From Rufibacter roseus (GTDB taxonomy: Bacteria; Bacteroidota; Bacteroidia; Cytophagales; Hymenobacteraceae), in the NCBI RefSeq assembly GCF_001647285.1, contig NZ_LRML01000005.1:124001-188000 (forward strand): a DNA stretch of 64,000 nucleotides. The letters are read 5' to 3'. The translations under genes were made by a program, and so were the position numbers. Below the pieces are notes generated by a model that saw nothing but the letters and a program-made list of their open reading frames with translations, made no database searches and was not told where the DNA came from. Shown here in pieces: positions 16,262 to 25,900 of the stretch (positions are counted from its first letter, which is position 1; each line of letters begins with the position of its first letter).

Positions 16262-16892
16262 GTTCCTGCTGATTACGTATTTCTGATACTCCCCCTTTGA
16301 AGGGGGCGAAGGGGGATGTTTACTCCAGCAGATCCACGCGTTTCTGATCTTACTCTTTTGCGGTCATCCTGAGCCTGCCGAAGGATCTAACGAAGACTAT
16401 TACTCCTACCAGAGATTTTGCCTACTACTTCCGCTTTACCCTCCGCCGTTGTTGTGTGTTCTCTCCAACAACTTCAATGCTGTTTCTCCCACAACTGCTT
16501 TTGCCTTATTTCTACCTGCCTCGCTTCCTGCTTAGGTTTGTCACTTTTCTCCTTGATGAGAAAAGTAACCAAAAGAATCAAAAAGCCCTTAAACTCGCTG
16601 CCGCTCAAACAGTAAGGGCTTCATTAAATTTACCACCTGGCCACCGTGCGCTGTTCCATAGCTTCTGTGGCTACTACTAAATTGAACCTGCGTCTCGTGC
16701 TCCCGCTAAGCGCCTGCGTGCCCTTGGCACTGCGTTGCCCGCTCCCGCAGGAAGAGCTAAGGAGGGGTGGTGTCTTTCTTTGTTATTAGATGACTCAGGA
16801 CTTATTAGAGAGGGCTGGGTTCTTTTATGTAGAGAAGCTCACAAAAAAGGCTATTGACGCCTAAAGCTTTACTCTCAATTCTTTTGCGCATT
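16262..16892. repeat. Repeat-rich gene-free region (remnants of several dispersed repeat types)
   Basis: No credible gene; short frames here lack domains or signals. The region is a string of small inverted repeats: CCCCCTTTGAAGGGGG then CGAAGGGGGATG (16291-16318); TCATCCTGAGCCTGCCG then AAGGATCT (16364-16387); ACTTTTCTC/GAGAAAAGT (16543-16566) followed by AACCAAAAG; AAGCCCTTA...TAAGGGCTT (16583-16621); and a Cys/Gly-codon-like CGCCTGCGTGCCCTTGG stretch. From memory, sequences like these occur between genes in many Bacteroidota genomes. They look like degraded repetitive elements rather than regulators. Confidence 0.6.
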
Positions 16893-16895
16893 CTT

Positions 16896-16931
16896 GTTTT
16901 CGCCCTCCTTTCTAGAAAATAGGCTAAAAAC
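16896..16931. repeat. 36-nt intergenic palindrome, copy 9
   Basis: TTGTTTTCGCC against GGCTAAAAAC; imperfect outer pairing, conserved core length. Immediately beyond the terminator of the OmpA-family gene. Confidence 0.6.
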
Positions 16932-16932
16932 G

Positions 16933-16959
16933 AAAAGCCGCCCTAGGTGGGCGGCTCTT
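16933..16959 (-). terminator. Terminator of the type IX operon
   Basis: GCCGCCC/GGGCGGC stem with 5-nt loop, followed on the minus strand by TTTT; it lies 24 bp after the stop of the OmpA-family gene. Confidence 0.8.
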
Positions 16960-16982
16960 CTATATCCATTAGGTGCTGAGAA

Positions 16983-18977
16983 TTACTTGATGGTAAACTC
17001 TGTACGTCGGTTCATTTGGTGTTGATCTTCGGTACATTCTACCCCATCAGAACATCCATTCACTAAACGCGTTTCACCGTAGCCTCGCCAGGTTAATCTG
17101 TTTCTAGGTATGCCCTGTTTCACCAGATACTCTACAGCGGCCTGGGCTCTGCGCTCAGATAAAAGCTGGTTGTAGCCATGGCCTTCGCGGCTGTCAGTGT
17201 GAGAGGCTAGTTCAATTTTGATAGATGGGTTATCCTTGAGCATCCGCACGAGTTTGTCTAGTTCTGCGGCGGCATCTGGCCGAATATTCCACTTGTCTAA
17301 ATCATAGTAGATTTTCTCAATGGCAATGGTGGTATTAATGGCGCTCTTATCAAAAATGAGCGTTACCCGGGTAGTATCTGCCAATGAGGTGGTGTCAATT
17401 TTTACAGTGGCGGTTTGTCTTAAGTAGCCAAGTTTGTCACCAGACAACTCATAGGTTCTGCCTTTCATGACCCCGTAGTTGTATTCACCGTTGGCATTGG
17501 TGAAGGCAAAGATAGAGTCTGTAGAATTTTGCACAGCTAAGCCCAATCTAACATCAGACAGAGGCTGGGTCACACTACGTTTGCCAGGAGTCTGCACGCG
17601 CTCTAAGGTAGTAACAAGTAAAACTGCGTTGCTCAACAACTTGAAGCTGTAAATATCATCAGTACCGTTGTTGCTTTCGCGGTTTGAGGAAAAGTAGCCC
17701 ACTTGCTCACCTTGCTCATTGAGCATAAAAGTCATCCCAAAATCGTCTTTAGGCGAATTAAGTGGCATGCGCATATTCTCTGGCTTAGACCAGGTAGTAC
17801 GGCTACCGCGGGTGCGGAAGACATCTAAACCACCAAAACCTAAATGCGTGTCTGAGGAGAAGTACAGGAAGCCATCGTTGTCAAAAGCCGGGAACATTTC
17901 TTTACCGGCTGTGTTTATGGTTGGGCCTGCGTTCATAGGCTGTCCCCAACTGCCGTCTGGCTGTCGCTCTGAGTAGTAAATGTCGGTTTGGCCCTGTCCG
18001 CCTGGTTTATCTGACACAAAATACAGCACCTGCCCGTCTGGCGAAATAGCTGGGTGTCCTACATTGTACTCGCTTACTTTATTGTATTCAAATGGTTTTA
18101 CATCTGTCCAATTAGAGCCATCGCGGCGGGCTGAAAAAATCTCTAAACGGTTAATGTATTCATTTGTCATTGGCTTTTTCACCCAGCTGGTAGGGTCAAC
18201 ATTCACATTCTTCTGCTTTACCAACACCATGTTGGTACGGGTAAAGTAAATGGTGTTGTTGGCGCTATCCATTACGGCGGGGCCATCATGGTAGATGTTG
18301 TTTAAGGTAGCATCTACAATGGTGGGAACTTGCCAGGTACTGTCTTCATTGCGCTGGGCATAGAACATTTGCAGATAGGGCCTGCCGGTCCAGCCATACT
18401 GCCCCGGATCTTTTATTTTATCATCCTGGTTCGCAGGAGATCCGCCACGGTCAGAAGTAAAAAGAATACCATCTTCATATATGGTTGGGCTAAAATCTGC
18501 GTTGGCAGAGTTGATCACCGTCTCATTCACCACAATGGCTGAGGGTGGCTCTTCCATTAGTTTCATGGCAAAGTCTATGGCTTGTGCCCTTGCGTTAGCC
18601 TGCGCCGCCTGAGCCGGCGCTTTCATGGCATAGTTCTGGAACTGGGTTTTGGCCTCAAAATACTTTCCGTTGCTTTGTAACGCCTCAGCATAGTAAAAGA
18701 TGTTAATTGGGTCCGCTTCTGGCATGGCCACTACTCTGGCGTACCACTCTTCGGCTTTCACCGTTTGCCCCGTGAGACGATAAGAGTCTGCCAGGCGCTG
18801 TGCCCCTTTCAGTTTTGGTTCTTTTCCATTGAAGGCCTCCTGGTATTCTTCAATGGCCAGCATGTAGTCAAAATTCTCATAGTGATAGTCTGCCTTGCGG
18901 GTGGTCTGGCAGCCTTCTATTATAAAACTGCCTATCAAAAGAATAGCCAGAATATAAGATTTGTATGTGTAGCGCAT
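16983..18977 (-). CDS. OmpA-family lipoprotein with TPR and PD40 repeats (type IX/gliding-associated)
   Basis: 664 residues. Lipoprotein signal ending IIEGC (C23). Residues ~30-130 resemble TPR helices (YMLAIEEYQEAFNGKEPKLKGAQRLADSY). Four PD40/WD40-like strands follow (e.g. SPTIYEDGILFTSDRGG, HPAISPDGQVLYFVSDKPGG, PAFDNDGFLYFSSDTH). A carboxypeptidase-like domain sits at ~470-545. The C-terminal OmpA domain has the peptidoglycan-binding pattern KIELASHTDSREGHGYNQLL and LSERRAQAAVEYL. This PorE-like arrangement, third in an operon with PorP/SprF and a CTD-bearing adhesin, suggests it ties the exported adhesin complex to peptidoglycan. Confidence 0.9.
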   Translation of the reverse strand: MRYTYKSYILAILLIGSFIIEGCQTTRKADYHYENFDYMLAIEEYQEAFNGKEPKLKGAQRLADSYRLTGQTVKAEEWYARVVAMPEADPINIFYYAEALQSNGKYFEAKTQFQNYAMKAPAQAAQANARAQAIDFAMKLMEEPPSAIVVNETVINSANADFSPTIYEDGILFTSDRGGSPANQDDKIKDPGQYGWTGRPYLQMFYAQRNEDSTWQVPTIVDATLNNIYHDGPAVMDSANNTIYFTRTNMVLVKQKNVNVDPTSWVKKPMTNEYINRLEIFSARRDGSNWTDVKPFEYNKVSEYNVGHPAISPDGQVLYFVSDKPGGQGQTDIYYSERQPDGSWGQPMNAGPTINTAGKEMFPAFDNDGFLYFSSDTHLGFGGLDVFRTRGSRTTWSKPENMRMPLNSPKDDFGMTFMLNEQGEQVGYFSSNRESNNGTDDIYSFKLLSNAVLLVTTLERVQTPGKRSVTQPLSDVRLGLAVQNSTDSIFAFTNANGEYNYGVMKGRTYELSGDKLGYLRQTATVKIDTTSLADTTRVTLIFDKSAINTTIAIEKIYYDLDKWNIRPDAAAELDKLVRMLKDNPSIKIELASHTDSREGHGYNQLLSERRAQAAVEYLVKQGIPRNRLTWRGYGETRLVNGCSDGVECTEDQHQMNRRTEFTIK

Positions 18978-18997
18978 AGGTTCTTCTGATGTTTATG

Positions 18998-19960
18998 TTA
19001 GAAATACCGCGGGGTTACCATCTTCGTTTCCTGCTTACGCAGGAAGGTGTAGCCAACAGATATCTCATGAGTACTCAAGTCACTGAGGGTATTGTGCAGG
19101 GTAAAGTCATAGGCATAGCCCAGCCGGAACCTTGGAGTTATATAAATGTCAGTCATAACCGCAATGGCATCTCTGTGGCTTAAGCCTTTGCCTTCAAAAT
19201 CATTTTTGAAGATGTTGATTCCGGTACGGTACGAGGTTCCGAGCCAGATACGCTCTTTAAACAGAAAGAAGAAGTTGAAGTCTACGTTAGAAGGACCGTC
19301 AAAATTGTCTTTCAGCATAAAGCTGGGTTTGAACTTGACATTCTCGCCTATATCTGCCACGTAACCAGCGGTAAAGAAGTAGTGTCTTTCTGGGTCATAG
19401 TTGATGTCTCTGTCTATGCCCAAAAGGTCAGTAACCGACACCCCTGCGTAAAAGCGCTCAGTATGGTAGAAAACCCCCAAATTCAAGTTTGGGCTCCAGG
19501 TTCTCTCTTTCAGAGCATTGATCACCGCTGGGTCGTCTGGTCTATTTGGATCGCTGCCGGTTACCAGCTTACTGCCATCTACCGCAAAGTGAGACATACC
19601 CGCTGCCAACCCGACACTAATTACACTGCTGGCGCTTAATGGCAGTTTAACAGAGGCATCAATGGTTACGTTTTTACGGTTCTGCGCTCCAATCTCATCG
19701 CGGGTAGCATGGAAACCCAGCCCTATACTTCTGCTACGGGTAAGGCCATCTAAACTGAAGGTCTGTGTGTTAGGAGATCCTGCCAAGTCAGTCCACTGGG
19801 TGCGGTGGAAAGCGTTCATGGTCAGGTTTTCCTTTACTCCCGCATAAGCAGGGTTGATCACCAATTGATTAAATATATATTGGGTGTACTGTGGCCGATG
19901 CTGGGCCCAGAGACTTCCGGAAGCCAGCATCGTCATGATCAGTATTAAACTTCTTTTCAT
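18998..19960 (-). CDS. PorP/SprF-family type IX secretion system membrane protein
   Basis: I use the ATG at 19960 (MKRSLILIMTMLASGSLWAQ) because it starts a normal signal peptide; an upstream ATG at 19990 adds ten unlikely residues. The mature part opens with the family signature RPQYTQYIFNQLVINPAYAGVKENL and continues as an outer-membrane beta-barrel. Such proteins are needed to place specific CTD cargo on the surface (SprF for SprB in Flavobacterium). It lies 30 bp after the adhesin gene and 20 bp before the OmpA gene, so its cargo is most likely that adhesin. It belongs to the SprF/PorP family; I do not assign either symbol. Confidence 0.92.
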   Translation of the reverse strand: MKRSLILIMTMLASGSLWAQHRPQYTQYIFNQLVINPAYAGVKENLTMNAFHRTQWTDLAGSPNTQTFSLDGLTRSRSIGLGFHATRDEIGAQNRKNVTIDASVKLPLSASSVISVGLAAGMSHFAVDGSKLVTGSDPNRPDDPAVINALKERTWSPNLNLGVFYHTERFYAGVSVTDLLGIDRDINYDPERHYFFTAGYVADIGENVKFKPSFMLKDNFDGPSNVDFNFFFLFKERIWLGTSYRTGINIFKNDFEGKGLSHRDAIAVMTDIYITPRFRLGYAYDFTLHNTLSDLSTHEISVGYTFLRKQETKMVTPRYF

Positions 19961-19990
19961 GTTATTGATAATTAATGTTACACTCAGCAA

Positions 19991-22900
19991 TTAGCGAACT
20001 ACTTGTACCCAACCTCTGTAGGTTTGCTCCTGTCCGTTACAGCCCCTTACTCTTAATACATAGAAGTAAGTAGCTTCTTCCAGACCATTAGCCGCCCAAG
20101 TGTTACGGTAGCTACGGGTTCTGAATACTTCATTACCCCAGCGGTTGTAGATGAACAGATCGTTGTCTGGGAACTTCAACAGGTTCTCAATTACCCAAGT
20201 GTCGTTCACGCCGTCTCCGTTAGGGCTAAACACTGTCGGGAAGAACAGCTCACTGTTTCCATCTGCCGCATTGATTTCAACAGAGGCAGTAGCGCTTCCG
20301 CAACCACCGTTGCTGGCCACCACCGTCAGTGTTCCGGCAGCATTTGGTGAACTAGCCTGCAGAGTGACAGAGGTTCCTGTGGCAGTGGTTCCACCACCAG
20401 TGAATGTGAAGCCCGCTGGTGCGGTCCAGGTGTAGGTAACTCCAGCTTCAGGAGACATGATAGAGTAATCTAGTCCTCTACATGGTCCGGTGTTGTCCAT
20501 AATTTCCGGAGTGGCAGGCGTAGCACCAGGCGTGATAGTTGCCGTAGTTGAAGCAGCACTCTGCCCACAAGTATTATTAGCGGTGACAGACACAGTTCCG
20601 GCAGTAGAACTTGGTATTACTGTTACAGTAGCCCCAGTATTATCTCCCTGGAAAGTCCAGCCTTGTGGCAAGGTCCAGGTGTAGCTGGTGGCGCCTGTTA
20701 CCGGAGTCACACTAAGCGTGACAGCTACGCCTGAGCAGTATTGGTCAGTAGACGCTGTGATGGCACCAGGTGCATCAGGTATTCTATTCACAGTCAACGA
20801 AGCAGTAGACGGTACGCTGTTAGAGCAATTACTGTTAGGGTTTACTGCTATAAATGAGAGGTTGTAAGTACCTGCCGGCACATTTGATCCTACTTGCAGG
20901 GTTATAGTGTTACCGCCGCCAGATACTCTTGTGACCCCAGCCGGAAGACCAGTTACCTCAAAGGTGGTTACTCCAGCAATTGGCGCAATAGAGAAGGTGG
21001 CATTATTACCCGCACACACAGAGGTGTTGCCTACTATTGGAGTCGTTGGCCGCACGCAAGTGTTTTCAGTATCAGTGTTATCATCTTCATCCGGATCATC
21101 TTCGTTTCCATCAACCACGGCGGTGTTTGCAATTCTACCTGCCATGGTAGTGGTAGCGGTAATGGTCAACTCTCTGAACTCTCCATTTAGAAGATTACCT
21201 ATGGTCCATACACCGGTGGAGTTATTGTAGGCATCAGCTGGTGCCGCACTTACAAACTGCAAGCCGTTTGGCAGCACGTCTGTCACAGTTACCCCAGTAG
21301 CATCACCAGGGCCGGCATTCTCGGCGCGTAGGATGTAGGTAATGTTTTCACCTAATGTCACCTCACTTTCGTCAGCAGACTTTGTGATTGATAAGTTGGC
21401 CAAACCTCCACCAGCACCTACTATAGTGATCACAGTAGAAGAGTTATTCTGAGGTTGGTTATCAGCTTCATTGCCAGTAACAGTGGCGGTGTTTACAATT
21501 GTACCGGCAGATGTGATCGTTCCATTCACCGTCATCACCACCATTTGCCCCGGAGCCAGATTACCTATAGTCCATACGCCCGTAGCCATGTTGTAAGACC
21601 CTCTTGAAACGGCTGGTTGGCCATTGATCGTTACCTGCGCCGTAGGCAGTATGTCTAGTACCATCACGCCAGTGGCAGTGTTTGGTCCATTGTTACGAGC
21701 TGTTACCGTATAGCGCAAGGCATCTCCTACGGCAGCCATCGTTTTATCTACTGTCTTTACTACTTGTAGATCAGTAGCCATTCCTGGATCAACGTCTTCA
21801 CCGCTGATGATGGTAATTACAGTAGAAGTATTATTTTCCGGCCGCTCATCTACCTGGTTTCCGGAGATAACTGCGGTATTGATGATAGAGCCACTGGTAG
21901 CAGTGATAGTACCTGTGACAATCATTATCGCACTTTGTCCTACTTCCAGGTTTCCGATGGACCATATTCCAGTTGTGGCATTGTAAGAACCAGTAGTTAC
22001 TCTTGGCTGTCCATCAATGTCTAACTGCGCAACGGGTAATATATCTGTTACCATTACACCGGTTGCCGCATTTGGCCCCGCGTTTCTGGCAGTTATTGTG
22101 TAGGTAAGTGTCTGGCCAGTTGTGGCACGGGTTTTATCAACGGTCTTCACCACTTGCAGATCAGCAAGGCTTCCTCCTCCGGCTCCAGTACCAACTACTG
22201 TTACCACAGTTGCCGTATTGTTGCCTGGGTTTTGATCAGCCTCATTTCCGCCAATAGTAGCAGTGTTCACAATAGTTCCGGTGGCGGTAATGGTACCAGC
22301 TACAGTCATGGTCACTTCTTGGCCGCTGGCAAGATTACCAATGTTCCAGATTCCGGTACTCATGTTATAAGAGCCGGTAGACACATTTGGCTGTCCGCTG
22401 ATGTTTAGCTGGTCAACTGGCAACCTATCACGAACAATTACTCCGGTGGCATTAGCTGGTCCGTTGTTACGGGCAGTAATTACATAGAACAACGGCTGCC
22501 CAACAGTGGCTCGGGTTTTATCAACAGTCTTAGTTATCTGCAAGTCAGCTAAAACTCCAGGGCCACCATCTCTGTCAACAATTGTGATAACGGTAGAGGT
22601 GTTGTTCTGTGGCTGCGGATCCGCCTCATCCCCTCTTACAATGGCTGTGTTCACAATAGTACCAGCCGAAGTAATTGTTCCAGTCACGGTGAAAGTGGCT
22701 GTTGAGCCGGTAGCTAAGTTACCTACTGTCCATATACCCGTGACTCTGTTGTAGGTACCACCTCCAGAGATGGTAGGCGTGCCGAAATTAGCTTGCATAT
22801 CTGGCAGCACATCTATCACCAGCACGTTGGTTGCTGCGTTAGGGCCGTTGTTGCGCACCGTCACCGTGTAGGTAAGCGGGTCGCCAACACTCGCGCGGGT

Positions 22901-25900
22901 TTTGTCAACCGTTTTAACTACCTGCAGGTCAGTGGCATTAGCAGGGTTAGGATCTGTACCGTCTGTAATTACTGTGATGACCGTTGAGGTATTGTTCTCA
23001 GGACGCTCATCTTGTTGATCACCGTCAATCACAGCAGTGTTGACAATGTTACCGCTGTTAGCTGTCACAGTACCTGTAATTGTAAAGGTAGCAGTGGCAC
23101 CAACGCCTAAGTTTCCTATGGTCCACACACCGGTAGAGGCATCAAAGGTGCCGTTTGAAACTGTAGCCGTTCCAAAGTTCACCATACCAGTAGGCAGAGC
23201 ATCTGTTACTGTGACGCCAGTGGCCGCATTGGGACCTATGTTGCGAGCTGTTACAGTATAAGTAATTGTCTGCCCAGTGGCTACGCGGCTCTTATCTACC
23301 GTCTTCACCACTTGCAGATCAGTACCGCCGTCTCCAGGGCCACCAGTACCAGGCCCAACTACCGTTATAACGGTTGAAGTGTTGTTGCCCGGTTGCTGGT
23401 CTGCTTCATTACCGCCAACAGTGGCAGTATTGACAATAGTACCGGTAGCTGTAATTGTACCCATCATCATAAAGGTGGCAGACTGTCCACTGGCAAGATT
23501 ACCAATGTTCCAGATTCCGGTAGACATGTTATAAGTGCCAGTAGAAACCACAGGTTGCATGGCAAAATTGACTTGACCACTTGGCAGCCTGTCTACTAAT
23601 ATAACTCCGGTGGCATTTGCCGGTCCGTTGTTTGTAACAGTAATGTTATAGGTAAGAGGGTCACCTACATTCGCGCGGGTTTTATCTACCGTTTTAACCA
23701 CCTGTAGATCTGCCAGCACACCTGGCTCTTGGTTATCTCCATCTACAATAGTGATAACGGTAGAGGTATTGTTCTGCGGCTGCGGATCAGCTTCGTTGCC
23801 TCGTACTACGGCGGTGTTCACAATAGTACCTGCCGCCGTTATGGTGCCCGTTACAGTGAAAGTAGCGGTAGCGCCTGCTGCCAGATCACCCACTACCCAC
23901 ACGCCGGTGGCAGGGTTGTATGTATCACCGGACGGGATGGTAGGTGTTCCAAAGTTCACCTGCGCCACCGGTAGCACGTCAACTACCAGCACGTTGGTGG
24001 CCGCGTTAGGCCCGTTGTTGCGCACAGTAACAGTGTAAGTCAGCGGATCACCCACCATGGCGCGGGTGCGGTCTACTGTCTTCACTACTTGTAAATCAGT
24101 GGCGGCGTTTGGATCTGGTTCGTCAGGGTTAGTTCCGTCTGGTACTATTATAGTGATGACGGTAGAAGTATTGTTCTCCGGCCGCTCATCATCCTGATCT
24201 CCGTCTATCACGGCTGTATTGACAAAATTGCCACTTGTGGCGGTGATAGTACCCGTTACAGTAAAGGTAGCGGCAGCTCCAGCTGCCAACTCACCAATTG
24301 CCCAGACACCAGTTGCGGCATTATAGCTGCCATTTGATACTGTAGCCGTTCCAAAGTTTACCATACCGCTTGGCAGCACGTCGGTTACCGTTACTCCGGT
24401 AGCAGCTGCTGGTCCAGCGTTGCGGGCCGTGACAGTATAAGTTATGGTTTGGCCAGGGTTAGCTCGGCTCCGATCAACAGATTTTGTCACCTGCAGGTCG
24501 GCTAAATTATCTCCGCCGCCACCACCGGTGCCAGGTACAACTGTTACCACTGTTGATGTATTGTTGCCGGGCTGCTGGTCAGCCTCATTGCCTCTCACGG
24601 TTGCCGTGTTTACAATAGTACCGGTGGAAGTGATAGTGCCTGAAATAGTAAATGTGGCAGTAGCACCGCTATTCAGGTCCCCTACCGTCCAAATACCAGT
24701 GGACATATCATACGATCCGGAGGAAACGGTAGCTTCACCGTCAAAATTAACTTGACCTACAGGAAGAATGTCTCTCACGAAAACACCCGTAGCGTTTTGT
24801 GGCCCGTTGTTTTGTACAGTGATGTTGTAAGTCAACCGATCGCCTACGTTTGCGCGGGTCTTGTCTACAGTTTTAACCACCTGCAGATCAGTCACTACCG
24901 CTGGAACATCTATCGGCTCCTCGTCTTCATCATCATCTTCGTCTGGGTCAGGCTGATCTGCTATTACTGTTACGCGGTTACGAATATCGGTTCCGGAAGC
25001 CAACACACGGGCTCTGATTCTAATAGTAGCAGTTTGGCCAAAATCAAGATCACCAATGAAGAAAACGCCAGTGCTGGCGTCATAAGGGAAATTAGCAGCC
25101 ACACCATCTAAAGTAGAGGTGTAGTCAATAAAGGCAACCTCATCTGGGAATGTTTCCCTGACCTGCACACCGGTTGCATTATCTGGGCCTTGGTTACGAA
25201 CAGTAATGGTATAAGTAACGGTGTCGCCAATGGCTACCACTGATCTGTCAACTGTTTTGGTAATTGCCAGGTCAGTTTCAACAATGGTAGGAAGAAATAT
25301 AGTGTTGTTGTTTAGAAACACATCCCCATTAAGGGAAAGCAGGCGTCCTTCATGCGTAGTGCCTTCACTTAGGGTAATGTCATTCTGAACCAGCATATTC
25401 CCCTTCAAGGCCGCAGAAGTACCAACTAATTGACCGTTGGCGTCAACTATGTTTCCTGCAATTTGAAAGAAGATGTTTTTAGGCTGCGCTCCATTTTGCA
25501 CAGACATAACAGAACCGTCTTCTACCCTGAAGTCGCCATTAACTTGGAAAATGAAAACGCTGTTCGGGTTCCCTCTTCCATCTAGGCGCAGCTGGCCTCT
25601 TAATAGAGCGTCACCATCAAAACGATAAACGCCTGGCCCCAAGACAGTACCCAAGACAGCTTCTGGCGTTTGCGCAAAGCCTTTGCCTAATTGCTGACCA
25701 GTAAGATTTTGTGTTGGGGTTTGTGCCGCAAGCGCATTGTACGCATTCTGCGCATCTGCATCTGCTGCTTTGGGCTCTATGCCACCTCTACTAGTTTCTC
25801 CAAGTACAATGCCTGGCGGAAAGCCAATGATGGTACTTAAATCTTCAGATGTACCCAAATCTGCGTAAACCAGCGTGCTCCCCACGTTGGTGACCGAAGT

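Noticed and set aside
16418-16680. Two overlapping 65-74 codon plus-strand frames
   Set aside because: They read through inverted-repeat remnants and encode Cys/Leu/Phe-rich strings with no protein-like pattern.
21401-24892. Tandem DNA repeats that might be read as a CRISPR or minisatellite
   Set aside because: The periodicity is ~390 bp per domain and follows protein domain borders in an intact frame; there are no short spacers.
20151-25111. Many plus-strand open frames of 60-120 codons inside the adhesin gene
   Set aside because: They are antisense frames kept open by the repeated codon pattern of the real gene, without their own signals or homology.
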